Positions 1 to 10,481 of a DNA stretch of 60,000 nt are shown here, in pieces. The first letter of the stretch is position 1. Every line of letters begins with the position of its first letter. The notes beneath the pieces are model-generated. The model had not been told where the DNA came from, searched no databases, and was given only the letters and a program-made list of their open reading frames with translations. Position numbers and translations under genes: made by a program. Location: assembly GCF_964355755.1 (NCBI RefSeq), contig NC_092677.1, positions 25,082,101-25,142,100 on the forward strand, in the 5' to 3' direction. Origin of the DNA: Antedon mediterranea. Taxonomy: Eukaryota > Echinodermata > Crinoidea > Comatulida > Antedonidae.

Positions 1-605
1 ATTGCGACACAAGGGTTCCGCTCCATTTGTTTGCCCTCATTGTAGTTTTAAAAGTAAGTACTAATGTTCTCGATTCATTACTTTGGTTAGTACGCAGCAT
101 TCATAATATCCATTTTTATCAGGGACGTGCTTATTGGCACGGTCAACTGTATATGCCCGTGTAATATATTATTTTCTATCGGCATGATTACATAACTTTC
201 TATCGCCACGGTCGACAATGAGTCTCGTTCTCGTTCTCTATATAACAGAATTAAGGCCCATAGTGCGCTGTATCGTGCTGGTAATAAAAGCTTTAAATGC
301 ACAGCTGATTCTGTCGATATATGCACGATTAAATGTGCTTATATTCTCATCCTCGTTTCAGTGATAATAATAAGAATAATTTAAATTTAATTTCAGATGC
401 CAAGAAACAAGTAGTTGAGAATCACATTCTTGTGAAACATTCTAATGAAGGATCATACGGTTGTACAATTTGCGGAGTTGTTTTTGGTTACCATAGCAAT
501 CTGCTCTCGCATATGATGCAGCATCAAACGAGTGGCAACATCGACGAGAGTTCAGAACAAATAGTTTCAAATGAACAGCAAGACAGGTTGTACTTTCAAC
601 TTTGA
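1..605 (+). CDS. C2H2 zinc-finger protein, 3' terminal exons (partial)
   Basis: Two exons are readable: 1-53 (donor GTAAGTA at 54) and 397-605 (acceptor TTTCAG at 391-396), separated by a 343-bp intron. One leftover base at 53 plus two bases at 397-398 make an Asn codon, and the splice rebuilds a perfect finger, C-x2-C-x12-H-x4-H, from the CPHC motif before the intron to the ILVKH motif after it. A second finger, C-x2-C-x12-H-x3-H, follows (CTIC to HMMQH). Such fingers bind Zn and usually DNA, so a nuclear regulator is likely. The tail is acidic and Gln/Ser-rich, ending at TGA 603-605. A possible donor (ACAG|GTTG, exon end 586) means the last residues could instead be spliced on. The 5' part lies outside the window. 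The fingers are certain; orthology is not determinable. Confidence 0.85.
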
Positions 606-747
606 TTTGTAGTTTTGTGGAAAACTTTTATTTCGGGGTAGAGAAAGGACAGCATGAACGTGAAATCGACAGTTCTGATATTGAACAAAACGGTGTACAC
701 TTTGTTTATGCATTAATCACTGTCACCGAAATGACCTTCACATCGCT
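606..747. other. Short intergenic spacer
   Basis: This is sequence after the zinc-finger stop codon. I see nothing coding. It may be 3' UTR. Confidence 0.4.
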
Positions 748-895
748 TAAACTCTGTCTACACTACAAACTAGTTTGACAAAAAAAGTGTGATGTTACCC
801 AAATATGGTAGTGATATGACTTCATCATGTCCATATATGGGCACATCACATTTTTTTTTTGTCACATACAGATTGATAGTGTAGACAAAGCTTTA
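748..895 (+). mobile_element. Foldback MITE family F1, copy 1
   Basis: About 148 bp. The left arm carries CTCTGTCTACACTA and the right arm TAGTGTAGACAAAGCTTT, its complement. The arms stay complementary inward through AGTTTGAC / GTCACA and ATGTTACCC / GGGCACATC, so the whole unit can fold into one long hairpin with a TATGAC-ATCATG loop. It has no coding capacity. This family recurs at least 11 times in the window. Confidence 0.85.
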
Positions 896-1246
896 GCAAA
901 ACTCTTGTTTACACAGTTTACTTGTGTTTTTCTAATCGATGGTATATTTTTTATTGTAGCGGTAGTTTTATGCATGTATACAGATAAATGCCGAAGCGTT
1001 ATTTATTTATATGAATCGGAGCTGTTTATATTAAAAATATAAATCATAAAATAACTTATCTTAATTATAAATAATAATTTTTGCCAAATATATTTATAGA
1101 AATGTGTAATAGGCCTACAACAGTAGTAGGTGGTACAGTAGAATGATTTTAAATACATTTTTTGTATTCATAAGACCTAAAAAATGTGTTTGCTGTCCTC
1201 TATCATTGTCCTTAGCAGCCAGCACTAAAAACAACAAACAAACAAT
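896..1246. other. AT-rich spacer upstream of the unknown gene
   Basis: AT-rich DNA, presumably containing the promoter and 5' UTR of the gene at 1247. No TATA or initiator site stands out enough to call. Confidence 0.3.
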
Positions 1247-2543
1247 ATGGCGGCGCCCAATGATTCGTACATTGTACAGGGCTACGGAAAACACAAGAAA
1301 AACATAATTGAAATTGCATCTTTCCTGAGAAATTTTTACGAAGGAAATGTGCCTGATAATGTTGACAGTCACAGCGAAACCCGCCCGTGGGAAGAAATGA
1401 TACATCATGCAATTTACGGGAGAATTTGCACTACTTCAAATGCAGCCAACCAACCTGTCAAGCTGTCTGACCAACCGAATCGTAAAACAGCATTTGTGTT
1501 TGGGCCTGAAACTGTGTGTTCCACTTTGTTACAGTTCCAGCCATATGAAATGCTTTTACACCTTGGCTTTTTACCTGAATACATAAAAGTCAAGGTAAAA
1601 AGTGTTCTACCCAGTGTTTTCTAATATGCCAAATAATAAATTAGGCCTACTAGGCTTAGGCCTACTTAGCTAGGCCTAGTTAATACTATCTAGGCCTACT
1701 AGGCTAGGCCCTACCTCCTAGTTAGGCCCATAAATATTAGAGAGGCTAGCCTAGGCCTAGGAGGCCTAGCTAGTAGTAGGCTACTACAGTAGCTTGGCTA
1801 GGCCTATAGGCTATCTATACAGTTAGCCTAGCTAGACGTCTAATAGTATGCCTAGCCTATAATAGAATAAAATAAGCCATTATAAGCTAGGCCAGGTCTA
1901 TTATTATGTATGTCAATCAATGGTAGTAGTTACACTACAGTAGGTCTAAACATTAAAGTAACATCACATAAGAGGCAGCTAAAAGCACACATCGTTTTTT
2001 TTAAAAATAATGCTCGTCTGATAATGATAATCTTCATTTCAGGTTGTTGACCAAAAGAAAGCCTTCTGGGTTGTACTTCTGTATCCTGATTCAGTCCCAC
2101 AATGCACTCCGATTCTACCCGCAACGTGGGATGGCGTCTTGAAATTTGTGCGGAGATGCTATCCAGACGCATTCCAGATAGTCAAACAACATCTCTATAT
2201 TATGAAAAACAATCCGGTAGAGTTTTTCGAAGCACAAGCAGGATTCAAATTTATTGATGCATTGCATAATCCAGACGGACCTAACTTTATGAGTTATGCA
2301 CGCTTTCGGATGCTTCCCCCACCCCAACTTGAGTGGGAGACCCGATTGTTTTTATACTGTGAAGTCCGGATATTTGAACTGTTCACAGGGAATGGGTTCA
2401 CAAAGCGGTCCGATGGTATCCAAGGAGAGAAGGAGTATATTTGCGAGAACTATGAACTGACAATGTTTGGTGATGAAAACTGTGTTGCAATTCCGCTGAC
2501 TGTCTGTATACCGCCCTCTAATGTCGATGACAGCCTGGAATAA
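1247..2543 (+). CDS. Unrecognised two-exon protein, 282 residues
   Basis: Exon 1 is 1247-1594 (116 codons; start ATGGCGGCG, with in-frame coding throughout). Exon 2 is 2043-2543 (166 codons plus TAA). The donor is GTCAAG|GTAAAA and the acceptor TTTCATTTCAG|GTTGTT, both phase 0, with a 448-bp intron. The joined product is soluble-looking: I see no signal peptide, membrane segment, zinc finger or low-complexity tract. It is rich in aromatic residues, with dense Trp/Phe/Tyr in the C-terminal half (for example AFWVVLLYPD at the start of exon 2, and LEWETRLFLY). I do not recognise a family and assign no function. Balanced codon use, consistent splice phases and a good start argue for a real gene. 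No clear AATAAA was found close after the stop. It lies about 0.6 kb after the zinc-finger gene on the same strand, so a single longer transcript cannot be excluded. Confidence 0.8.
1625..1890. repeat. Degenerate TAGGCCTA / CTAGGCC simple repeat inside an intron
   Basis: This intronic stretch is almost entirely built from the words TAGGCCTA, CTAGGC and TAGTAG in both orientations, so it is self-complementary at many registers. It looks like a decayed minisatellite of the same word found at 9565-9685 and 24692-24805. Confidence 0.7.
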
Positions 2544-2662
2544 ACTATACAGACTTGTTACAGGTAAAATTATTATTTAAATTTATTTTGTTTGAAAAGT
2601 TATTTAATCTTTTTATTCCACAGCTTTCTAAAAAGGTACACTGATATTGATACAACTATTCT

Positions 2663-2840
2663 TAAGCTCTCCTGTCTACACTATCAAACTTTACTTAAAA
2701 AAAAAAAGTGATGTGCCAAAAAAAACTATATGGTACATATTGATATGCATAAATATGGTAGTGATATGACATCATCATGTCCATATATGGGCACACATTT
2801 TTTTGTCACATAAAGTTTGATAGGTGTAGATAGAGCTTAC
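2663..2840 (+). mobile_element. Foldback MITE family F1, copy 2
   Basis: The ends are TTAAGCTCT and AGAGCTTA, with the usual interior (TGATATGACATCATCATGTC). The copy is longer than most because the motif near the left arm is partly repeated. Confidence 0.85.
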
Positions 2841-4250
2841 TGTAAGTTATGACCGGTCCCAACATAGCAGTTTCAAAATTTTATAATTCCATTATTTTTA
2901 TCTTAATGCCTTGGGTAAGTTCCAATCATAATTTTTGTGTACTTAGAAATATTGTATTGAGTCTTGAAGACACTAACATCATTTTTAAACAATCATGCAG
3001 GGAATTATTTCGCTATTTTGGCATAGCAAAATGCTATACAAAATAACCTTATTGCAACACTAAAATTAAATAGCCAAAAAAAACTATACATATTATGTAC
3101 TATGAATGGTGTAGTGTAATTGGGAAGATTGTAATTCAGGAATGTAATTTCACAGATTACTAATTTAATTGAGTGAATAAATAAGGCCACATACAGTAAA
3201 TACAGGTCTATAAAATTATATGCTTCTGCAATGGCGGGATGCCACTCTTTTCTAAGAATCCAGCTCAGTTTAATCCTGTTATCACAACTGGATTTTACCT
3301 CACCTTCCCACGCGCCGCAAAAATGTATTGTGCTTCAGCCCCCCTTCAGCCGCAGTGACTTACTTACTCTAGTGTGCTTCTAAAAGGCAAATTAAGATAA
3401 GCACAGCATACTTTTCAAAAAACATGTTTTCTTCATTAAGGCTGTCCTTGTTGGCCCCCGGGGGAGGAATAGGTGCTAGCAACAATACCAATTGTGGTGT
3501 AGCATACCTCCCCTGGGTGTGGGGTATGACATCACTGAGAATATATTACAGAAGCAACAGTTTATTTTATTGGGAATATGGCCAATCATTGAGAAATCTT
3601 CATTTCTGCAGTTAGTAATAGTAGGGCTGAAAATGTTTCTGTACATTCTGATAAAAGAAAATATTGGCTAAATTTTGTTTTTCAACTCACTGAATTGCAT
3701 CATTTATGGAATTAAAACTAAAAGAAGTTTCATTAACTTTTATTTTATTTGTTTATTCAATCTTTTCATTCATGAAGAAATTTTCATTTGTTAACAAAAT
3801 AAATGAACATTCCAATCACATCAGGCTTCGATAATAAACCCAATAGTGTACTGTACAATCTGTACAATACATTAACCATACTTTACTGTAGATGCTGTTC
3901 TATAATTCATTGTTGGATAACATAATTAATTGAATTGTATTACTGTAATTGGTAAATTGTTCATTTAGTTTCAATTGAATTAATTTAAATTCTTTCTAAA
4001 AATAGAGACAAAACATAGATTGTAGATTTATTTATTACAACATTTATGTGAAGTTTGAAGGAGATAACTTCACTTTAATTGTGAAAACAATTTATTTTGC
4101 TGCAGTTGATTGATTGGTTTAAATCTAAATAGATTGTAATTTTTTAAAGAATAGATATAGAAGAATCAATTAATTATTAATCAATTGTTATAGATGTAGT
4201 AGATATTCAGTGTTCATAATGTCTCCCTCCCTCTCACAATACATTATTAC
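2841..4250. other. AT-rich gene-free stretch
   Basis: I see no coding exon, RNA gene or clear repeat. A slightly GC-richer patch at 3300-3530 contains an open frame of 63 codons with no recognisable similarity, which I do not call. Confidence 0.4.
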
Positions 4251-4363
4251 AAAGCTCACTATCAAACTAGTTTGACAAAAAAAGTGGGATAAGCCCAAAT
4301 ATGGTAGTATGGGCACATCACATTTTTTGTCACATAAAGTTTGATAGTGTAGACAGAGCTTTA
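4251..4363 (+). mobile_element. Foldback MITE family F1, copy 3 (short)
   Basis: A 113-bp version: the arms AAAGCTC...ACTATCAAAC and GTTTGATAGTGTAGACAGAG are present, but about 25 bp of the centre (the ATATGACATCATCATGTCC loop) is missing. It looks like an internal deletion between the two arms. Confidence 0.8.
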
Positions 4364-5354
4364 CAATGAAGAATCATGTGACAGTTAAACATGGTGCAGT
4401 ATCATGTCTTTTGACAGAAATTCAAATCTTCATCATATATGATACTGTATAATGAAAGGAATTTAGATGGTAATAGATATTCAGCTGCAATGGAAATAGG
4501 ATTCTGTAATTTATGCACACAAACTATAAATACAAACACATAATTAATTCATATCTAATCTACCCTACAGTATTACCACACCATCTCACCTGTATATTTA
4601 CATAACATACTTAACACACCTGTTCAGCAATCCTATCCTTTGATCTTTTCCTCCACTTACCTGATTACTCAACACATGTCAATCATACTATGACGGGTGT
4701 CCACTTACGAGGTTCCCATCTCATCCCAACAGGACTATTTGAATTTTCAATTTGGAGAAATTAGATAGAATTAACAATGAGAAACATAACTCGTGGTTAA
4801 TAAAAAATACAACACGGGACATGCCTTAAAAAAACGTCCTAATATAGTGAATAAATCATAATGGTGTGAAATGTATGACCGTTTATTAAGAAATATACCA
4901 TCATTTAAGTATGATGTTGAAAGTAATATAAATTTAAAGTCTAAATATAATTTTGCAGCTTCTTCTATATCATGAGAAAATTTTAAAACAAGACTTTCTG
5001 TGGTAATGAATTAAAATAAATCTAAGTACTGTGAGAAAGATCTGAATTTGTTTTAGCTATAATTATAGCATGTGGATTTGTAAAAGTAAATGAGACATAC
5101 AAATTGAAATAGATGGTATGCCACTTTTTCAATCAAATATTTCCCACCCAGCTTAAAATGTATTTTAAGACAACCCATCCCATCTGCCCTCCCCACCCAC
5201 CTCCCCACCAACACTCTCCCCGGCCTAACATACAGTAACATCCCCCGCCCCAATAAAAAACCCTCATGGGTACAGTTACCTAAAAGATACGGTTTTTGTT
5301 TTTTCCCACACCCCCATAAACTTTGACACGGTACCCTAGACTTCTCAGAGCCTA
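4364..5354. other. AT-rich gene-free stretch
   Basis: No gene is visible. Around 5160-5260 there is a C-rich patch (CCCACCCACCTCCCCACC) of no evident function. Confidence 0.35.
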
Positions 5355-5965
5355 CTGTATGTCTGTAACTTCACAGAAAACTAATTGTTGCATGTTTGTC
5401 TCCTGAAGTTATTGCAAAACAGCAATATTTAATATGGTTTTACCAATCTTGGAGCAGTCACTGTGGCACAGTGGTTAGAGCATTGGACTTGCAATCAAGA
5501 CTTTGTCGGCTCAAGCCCCGGCTCGGTCACTGCAGTGTTGAGTCCTTGAGCAAGATTCTTTATCCACATTGTTCTCCCCACCCAGGTGATAGAAATGGGT
5601 ACCAGTATGTAAAAAGTACTGGGAAGGTAAATCAGACTCGTTTGTGCGGGAGTACCCCCGACAAACACTTAGTGGAGTCTGGCCCAAACGCTAAAGAAAT
5701 GGAGATGGGCACCACGGCCGTTAGCATTAGCTTAGGTTTCGACTTTACCTTTACCTTTACCTATCTTAACACCTCTTGGGTACAGTACCTTGTATACTAA
5801 TTTCCCCCCCCCCCCACATACCTGTTTAACATCTACTGTACACCTAACCTTCTTGCATGTCTGTAACTTCAGAGAAAATGATTGCATGTTTGTTTCCTGA
5901 AGTTATTGCAAAACAGCAATTTATTTAATATGATTTTACCAATCTTAACACCTCTTGGATAATTT
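5355..5965 (+). repeat. Tandemly duplicated ~110-bp segment, one copy interrupted by a SINE
   Basis: Unit 1 (5355-5450, continuing at 5768-5785) and unit 2 (about 5855-5965) share TGTCTGTAACTTCA, TGCATGTTTGT, CTGAAGTTATTGCAAAACAG and TTTTACCAATCTT, followed by AACACCTCTTGG. In unit 1 the sequence is split after AATCTT by the SINE at 5451. Unit 2 is uninterrupted and serves as the empty site. Confidence 0.85.
5451..5762 (+). mobile_element. tRNA-derived SINE, family A, complete with target-site duplication
   Basis: A 312-bp insertion bounded by ATCTT at 5446-5450 and ATCTT at 5763-5767. The tRNA-like head has an A-box-like TGGCACAGTGG (5464-5474) and a B-box-like GCTCAAGCCCC (5509-5519). An unrelated body follows, and the tail is (TTTACC)n, 5748-5762. 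The head would be read by RNA polymerase III and the element moved by a partner LINE. The boundaries come from the uninterrupted sister copy at 5855-5965. Confidence 0.9.
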
Positions 5966-6848
5966 ACAAAATTAATTCACAAGAAAATTCAAAATCTTCT
6001 CCATCTCCAATTGAAACAAGCTGTTCATAATTGTGTAATCCTTTTCAAGTGTTTAACAAAAACGAAACTGTCAAAAAAAGGCTGATGTACTGTATCAATA
6101 AAAAATGTCAGTTTTTAAATATTAGAATTGTACAAATGACTTACAAATTGCATACTTATACAAGTAAACATGAAAAGTAACAATCAAACAATTTGTAAGA
6201 TAATTAATGTAATTACTTTTAATGAACTTTACATTGGCCTACAAAGTTTGTAAATGATTATGTTATTCTGTCTCTTTTGATGTTTTTATATGGTGTTTTT
6301 TATTATGAATGTAACGGGGAGCTGAGTCTTACATTTTGTATTTATTATGTGACAATAAAGTATAATGTCTACAATATGTCCATGCTTGTACAAATATACA
6401 TGTTTGATGCTCAATTCATTTAATTGGAATATTATTTCTTTGAATTGTAAAAGAATGTGTGTCATAATTCTCTGGTTATTTGTGTTCTAAAGTACTCAGT
6501 AGTCAGAGTGGATACAATTTGCTTTATTGTTCATTTCCAAGTAACATTAATGTAAATACGGCCTTTAAATTGTAAACTCAAACAGCTGTATGTAAAGTTT
6601 TATTGTGTTATTCCACAATGATTAACTACACTTTAAATTTGTCAATTCTTTTTTTCTTTAAGTTTCAGAGGTTGTATTGTACACTAATATGTAAAAATAA
6701 GTCTCATTCTATTCTTCTCTTCCAAGTAAAGTGATTAATTATAGTACTCGTTTTTTGTATTTTTCCTTACATTTATTATATTGTATCTGAGCTGTACAAT
6801 ATCTTTAATAACTTAAGAAAGAGGACTACTCACTGCCACTCTAGTCTA
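5966..6848. other. AT-rich gene-free stretch
   Basis: No exon or structured RNA is visible, and no repeat that I can support. Confidence 0.35.
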
Positions 6849-6966
6849 AACCTCTGTTTACACTATTAAACTAGTTTGACAAAAAAAGTTTGATATGCTT
6901 AAATATGGTAGTGATACTGTATGTCCATATAGGGGCACATCAAATTTTGTTGTCACATAAACTTTT
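6849..6966 (+). mobile_element. Foldback MITE family F1, copy 4 (right end lost)
   Basis: The left arm (CTCTGTTTACACTATTAAAC, then AGTTTGAC) and centre are present. The right arm stops at GTCACATAAACTTTT, exactly where the next inverted-repeat element (6965) begins, so that insertion or a recombination removed the terminus. Confidence 0.8.
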
Positions 6967-7108
6967 TTATATAACACCTAAATAAATTCCTGTCATTTGA
7001 TTGGACGAATGTGGGTCACATGGCGTGCAATAGTACGCACTATTCAACGATCGTTAAATAGTACTTTTTTTTTTTTTTTTTTTTTTTTTATTTAGATGTT
7101 ATATAAAA
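6965..7108. mobile_element. MITE with 22-bp inverted ends
   Basis: The left end 6965-6986 and right end 7087-7108 are inverted complements with one mismatch (TTTTATATAACACCTAAATA against its partner). The interior has GTGCAATAGTACGCAC and a run of 25 T at 7065-7089. It has no coding capacity. It abuts the large palindrome at 7109. Confidence 0.7.
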
Positions 7109-7270
7109 CAAATAATGAATGTTTTGTATTTGTGTAATGGTACAAATAATGGCACTTGGTGAATGATGAAAGGTTATATCAACTCGGCTTTGCCTCATTG
7201 ATATAACCTTTCATCATTCACCTCGTGCCATTATTTGTACCATTGCACTCATAAACATTCATTATTTGTA
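7109..7270. repeat. Large near-perfect palindrome (~70-bp arms)
   Basis: The arm 7109-7180 (CAAATAATGAATG ... AAAGGTTATATCA) pairs with 7199-7270 (TGATATAACCTTTC ... CATTCATTATTTG), leaving a loop of about 18 bp (ACTCGGCTTTGCCTCAT). A few mismatches lie near the outer ends. It may be the second half of a composite with the element at 6965. Confidence 0.85.
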
Positions 7271-9097
7271 TAATAATGTAGGTCTGTCTGTTCTACTTTG
7301 GGACTGTAGTGGGTTGGTTCTACTGATAGTCCATTGGGAACTTCTGATGCTAATTATTTGGCAGCATCATTTTGTTATCTTTTATTGATCGTCTTGCTTC
7401 TACTATTCCTGGATTTTTAACATTTTATCCTTGTCCCTTCCTCTTTTTTCTCTCTTCCATAATCATTTCTAAGTTGTTTTCATCAGTGGTTTCCTCATCC
7501 ATTCTTTGCACTTCTTCAACAATGACTGCAAGCAACTTTTTGTCACTGTTGTCTGCAGTGCAGTATCAGATCACCCTTAATTTAGACTTACTATTTATTA
7601 AGGCATGACAATGCAAATTGTTTACTATCTTCACTGTTGATCCCTTCCTGTGACTCTCTGGCTAAGTAAGTCTTCGCTGTTGATCCCTCCCTTTATCTTT
7701 ACCCTAATTGACAACTTTCTGTAGCAGATACTATTTCATGATGTTGATGGAATCTAGTCGCTTTGTAATTCTTGGTAATACTGTGACTCCCTAGGTTAGT
7801 AATATGTCTTCGCTGTTAATCCATCCCTATCTTAGCCTAATTAACAACTTACTGTAGCATCTTATACTAATTTCATGAATGTCCATTTTGACGGAATTGA
7901 GTCGCTCTCTTTGTGACAAATTCTGTAACTTTAATTTAGGTCAAGTTCAAAAAGAATCCAAATAGATTAGTAATCATCAATAATACCCTCTGACTCTATT
8001 AAATGATTTTAAGAATTATTATCCTTTGTGTGATATTGCTAGTCTGTAATAAATTTTGAATATCCTTGCATTTTTTTAATTTCTATTGGATTCTGCTGTA
8101 TTTAAACAGAAACTTTCTATTTTAATTTTATACTACAGCATGTTTTTTTGTATGCAAAATTTTGCAATACCTCCCTCTATATTTGTTACACATTGTACAA
8201 TTAGGAAAATAAATAGTATTTCCCATTTTCTTTCTTGTTGGTGTATTATTGTGACTCATTTTTTATAAGGCCCTTTTCAGACACTGCTGCGCCATAATAT
8301 TTTGCGAATCATGCCGGCTTCTCTTGTCTAAGTCTAATAACGAAGCTGGCGCTGATAATGCCCTTATTTGGATCATCGGCTTGAGGGCACTATTGATTGA
8401 TTGATTGAATGTTTTATTTTGAATACAGTGATGGATTACTGCAGTGAAGATTTTAAATACAGTATATTTGTGTGTGTGTGTCAAAATGCTGTTTGTGATT
8501 TAGGCTAATTTCACTACAAGCATGTGTATGCGAGTTTGATGTAATGGTTATGTATAACAAGCTTTTCAACTAACAATAGCGTCAGTTGACTAACAATAGA
8601 ACAGCAACGCGAAAATCAAACAAGTGAATTTGAAAAGAAATAGGTTTTTTAAACTACTCGCATCAAACAACGTGCACATTAAATCAAATTATGTTTTAAA
8701 ATTACAAATCACAAATGATAACTGTTGCCTCTTGTACAAAAAAAAAAAAGGTTTTGGACAAGTAGTTCTCGAGAAAGTGCAACTAGTTTACTTGTTACTT
8801 TAAGACTACTCGCCGGCTTTTGAAAAATGTTTTCCTATTTTTTAACACTAGCAGTTCTGAAAAGTATACTAAAAAGTAGTCCAGAATTGGGACCATGGTC
8901 CCAAATGGTCCCAAAATTTCATGGAATGGTCCTTGACCACATATCTCTCTGTATATTCATTTTGGTAAAGATCTTGTAATTACTTTTTGAGTAATCCTGC
9001 TAACAAACAAATAAATACTATACTTGGCAAAATTCCTTTTTTGCCAAGTAACAAACACACGCTACCGATTACATATTTATTTTATTTTATTTCATAC
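7271..9097. other. Gene-free stretch with minor repeats
   Basis: A diverged tandem duplication at about 7615-7870 repeats TCTTCGCTGTTGATCC, CTGTAGCA and TTTCATGA. A short TG microsatellite lies at 8469-8480. At 8880-8930 GGTCCCAAATGGTCCCAAAA forms a GGTCC cluster. No exon is convincing. Confidence 0.45.
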
Positions 9098-9153
9098 TCA
9101 TCCAACAGCGAGTAACCCGCCAATTACAGGATGGATAAACTATTTAATAATTT
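9098..9153 (-). mobile_element. SINE family B, 3' fragment
   Basis: CATCCAACAGCGAGTAACC, CGCCAATTACAGGATGGATA and AACTATTTAATAATTT match the tails of the copies at 13447-13675 (minus) and 39757-39950 (plus). Only the tail is present; the tRNA-like head is absent. Confidence 0.7.
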
Positions 9154-9574
9154 CACAAGACAAACATATACACAAGATGCTCTACAACAGAATTTTGTTT
9201 TTTGGCGGAGGTAAATGAAGAAGGTTGATGAATGGAGGGTAACAGAAAGCCTCTGTATTTACCGATATTATTAATGATGGTATATATTTTCACATTGGTG
9301 TCTTTATTTTATTATGTTTGTTATGATACATTTCCAATTACTGTTCCACTTTGAAAATCAGTGAACTAGTACTGAAAGTGCCTGCAGAATAAATTAAATA
9401 ACTAATAAAGCATGTACAGTAATTCTAAAATGTTTGAATAGGGGGGCATACTGTAGACAGCCGGCCCGGGGCCTACATAAATTTCAGAATAACCCAATGC
9501 GAAAGACATTCACTTCAGCACGGTGTTTCACCATTATTTGGCCCTGAGTGGTACTTTCATGAAACACACTGTAC

Positions 9575-9685
9575 AGTAGTAGTAGGCCTATAGTAGTAGG
9601 CCTATGTGGTAGTAGTAGTAGGCCTATGTGGTAGTAGTAGTAGGCCTATAGTAGTCGGCCTATGTGGTAGTAGTAGTAGGCCTAT
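9575..9685. repeat. TAGTAGTAGGCCTATGTGG minisatellite
   Basis: About five units of 20-23 bp, each TAGTAGTAGTAGGCCTAT followed by GTGG or AGTAG. One unit has TAGTCGGCC instead of TAGTAGGCC. Confidence 0.85.
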
Positions 9686-9691
9686 AAGTAA

Positions 9692-9879
9692 GGGCAACTC
9701 AGACAACATTGTATGACAAGTCGTCTCGTCTGGAGAAGATTAAACACCGTTCTCCCAGCGACCAGCAAACTACGCCGACACTATCTCATGACGACTCATT
9801 TGGATTCAATTTAGACAGCACCGACTAGTCAAGACGTTTCGTCGGGCCTCGTCGTACGACGCTGTCTGGGTTGGCCTTT
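9692..9879. mobile_element. MITE with ~35-bp imperfect inverted ends, AGTAA flanks
   Basis: The left end GGGCAACTCAGACAACATTG and the complement of the right end (GGCCAACCCAGACAGCGTCG) align for about 35 bp, continuing through TATGACAAGTCGTC / TACGACGAGGC. AGTAA at 9687-9691 and 9880-9884 is a candidate 5-bp target duplication. It is GC-richer than its surroundings and has no coding capacity. Confidence 0.7.
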
Positions 9880-10481
9880 AGTAAGCAATAGTAGTTTTGT
9901 AGGCCTATAGTATACTATAGCAACCTCTTTTATGCCTGCCATAAAGTGTGAGGTGTAAGGCTGGATGTTTGCTGAATCTACAGTTGTGCAATTTGAATTG
10001 ACAGGCTACATTTATCCTCATTTGCCATAGGATACTGGCAATACTTAAGGTTTGCAGGGATCACACAAAGTGTTGACATGACCTTTTGACACTTCTCAAT
10101 ATTCTGTATTTTACAGAATTTTGGTTTTTTTTCGGTATTTTTCTTCATATCTGGAGTTTGTCTTGTGGTTTCGGCCTTCCAACCCGTTTTAGACAATTGA
10201 GGTCGTACGTATCCGTGTGACTACTCACCGACAAAGAATATGCCAACTAGTTGACTTTCATCACTTATATAATTTCACCGAAATAAAATTGAATTTTACC
10301 CATTATTAAAATGACTTCGCAATTTGACAATTTTTCTATAACTAGTCATTGTGATTTTTTGTAAATTTATCGTTCAAAGTGTACTTATGCTGACTCATTG
10401 TCAACCATTAGGGATGAATATTTCACTCTACCATTTACAATATTTCTTGTACAGTGCTGTACAGTGTGTTTCATAAAAGTA

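Larger units (their letters stand above)
9552..10481. mobile_element. Candidate transposon remnant with ~24-bp inverted ends and TA flanks
   Basis: The left end TACTTTCATGAAACACACTG (9552 onward) and right end CAGTGTGTTTCATAAAAGTA (to 10481) are inverted complements with one mismatch, extending inward through TACAG. Outside them the flanks are unrelated, so these are true boundaries; TA at each edge is compatible with a Tc1/mariner-type target. The interior has a minus-strand open frame of 72 codons (10196-9978), Lys-rich with several Cys, which I cannot identify. It also has a minisatellite and a nested MITE. Confidence 0.55.

Noticed and set aside
5396-5800. 134-codon plus-strand frame
   Set aside because: It runs through the tRNA-like head and tail of SINE family A and its flanks, so it is not a gene.
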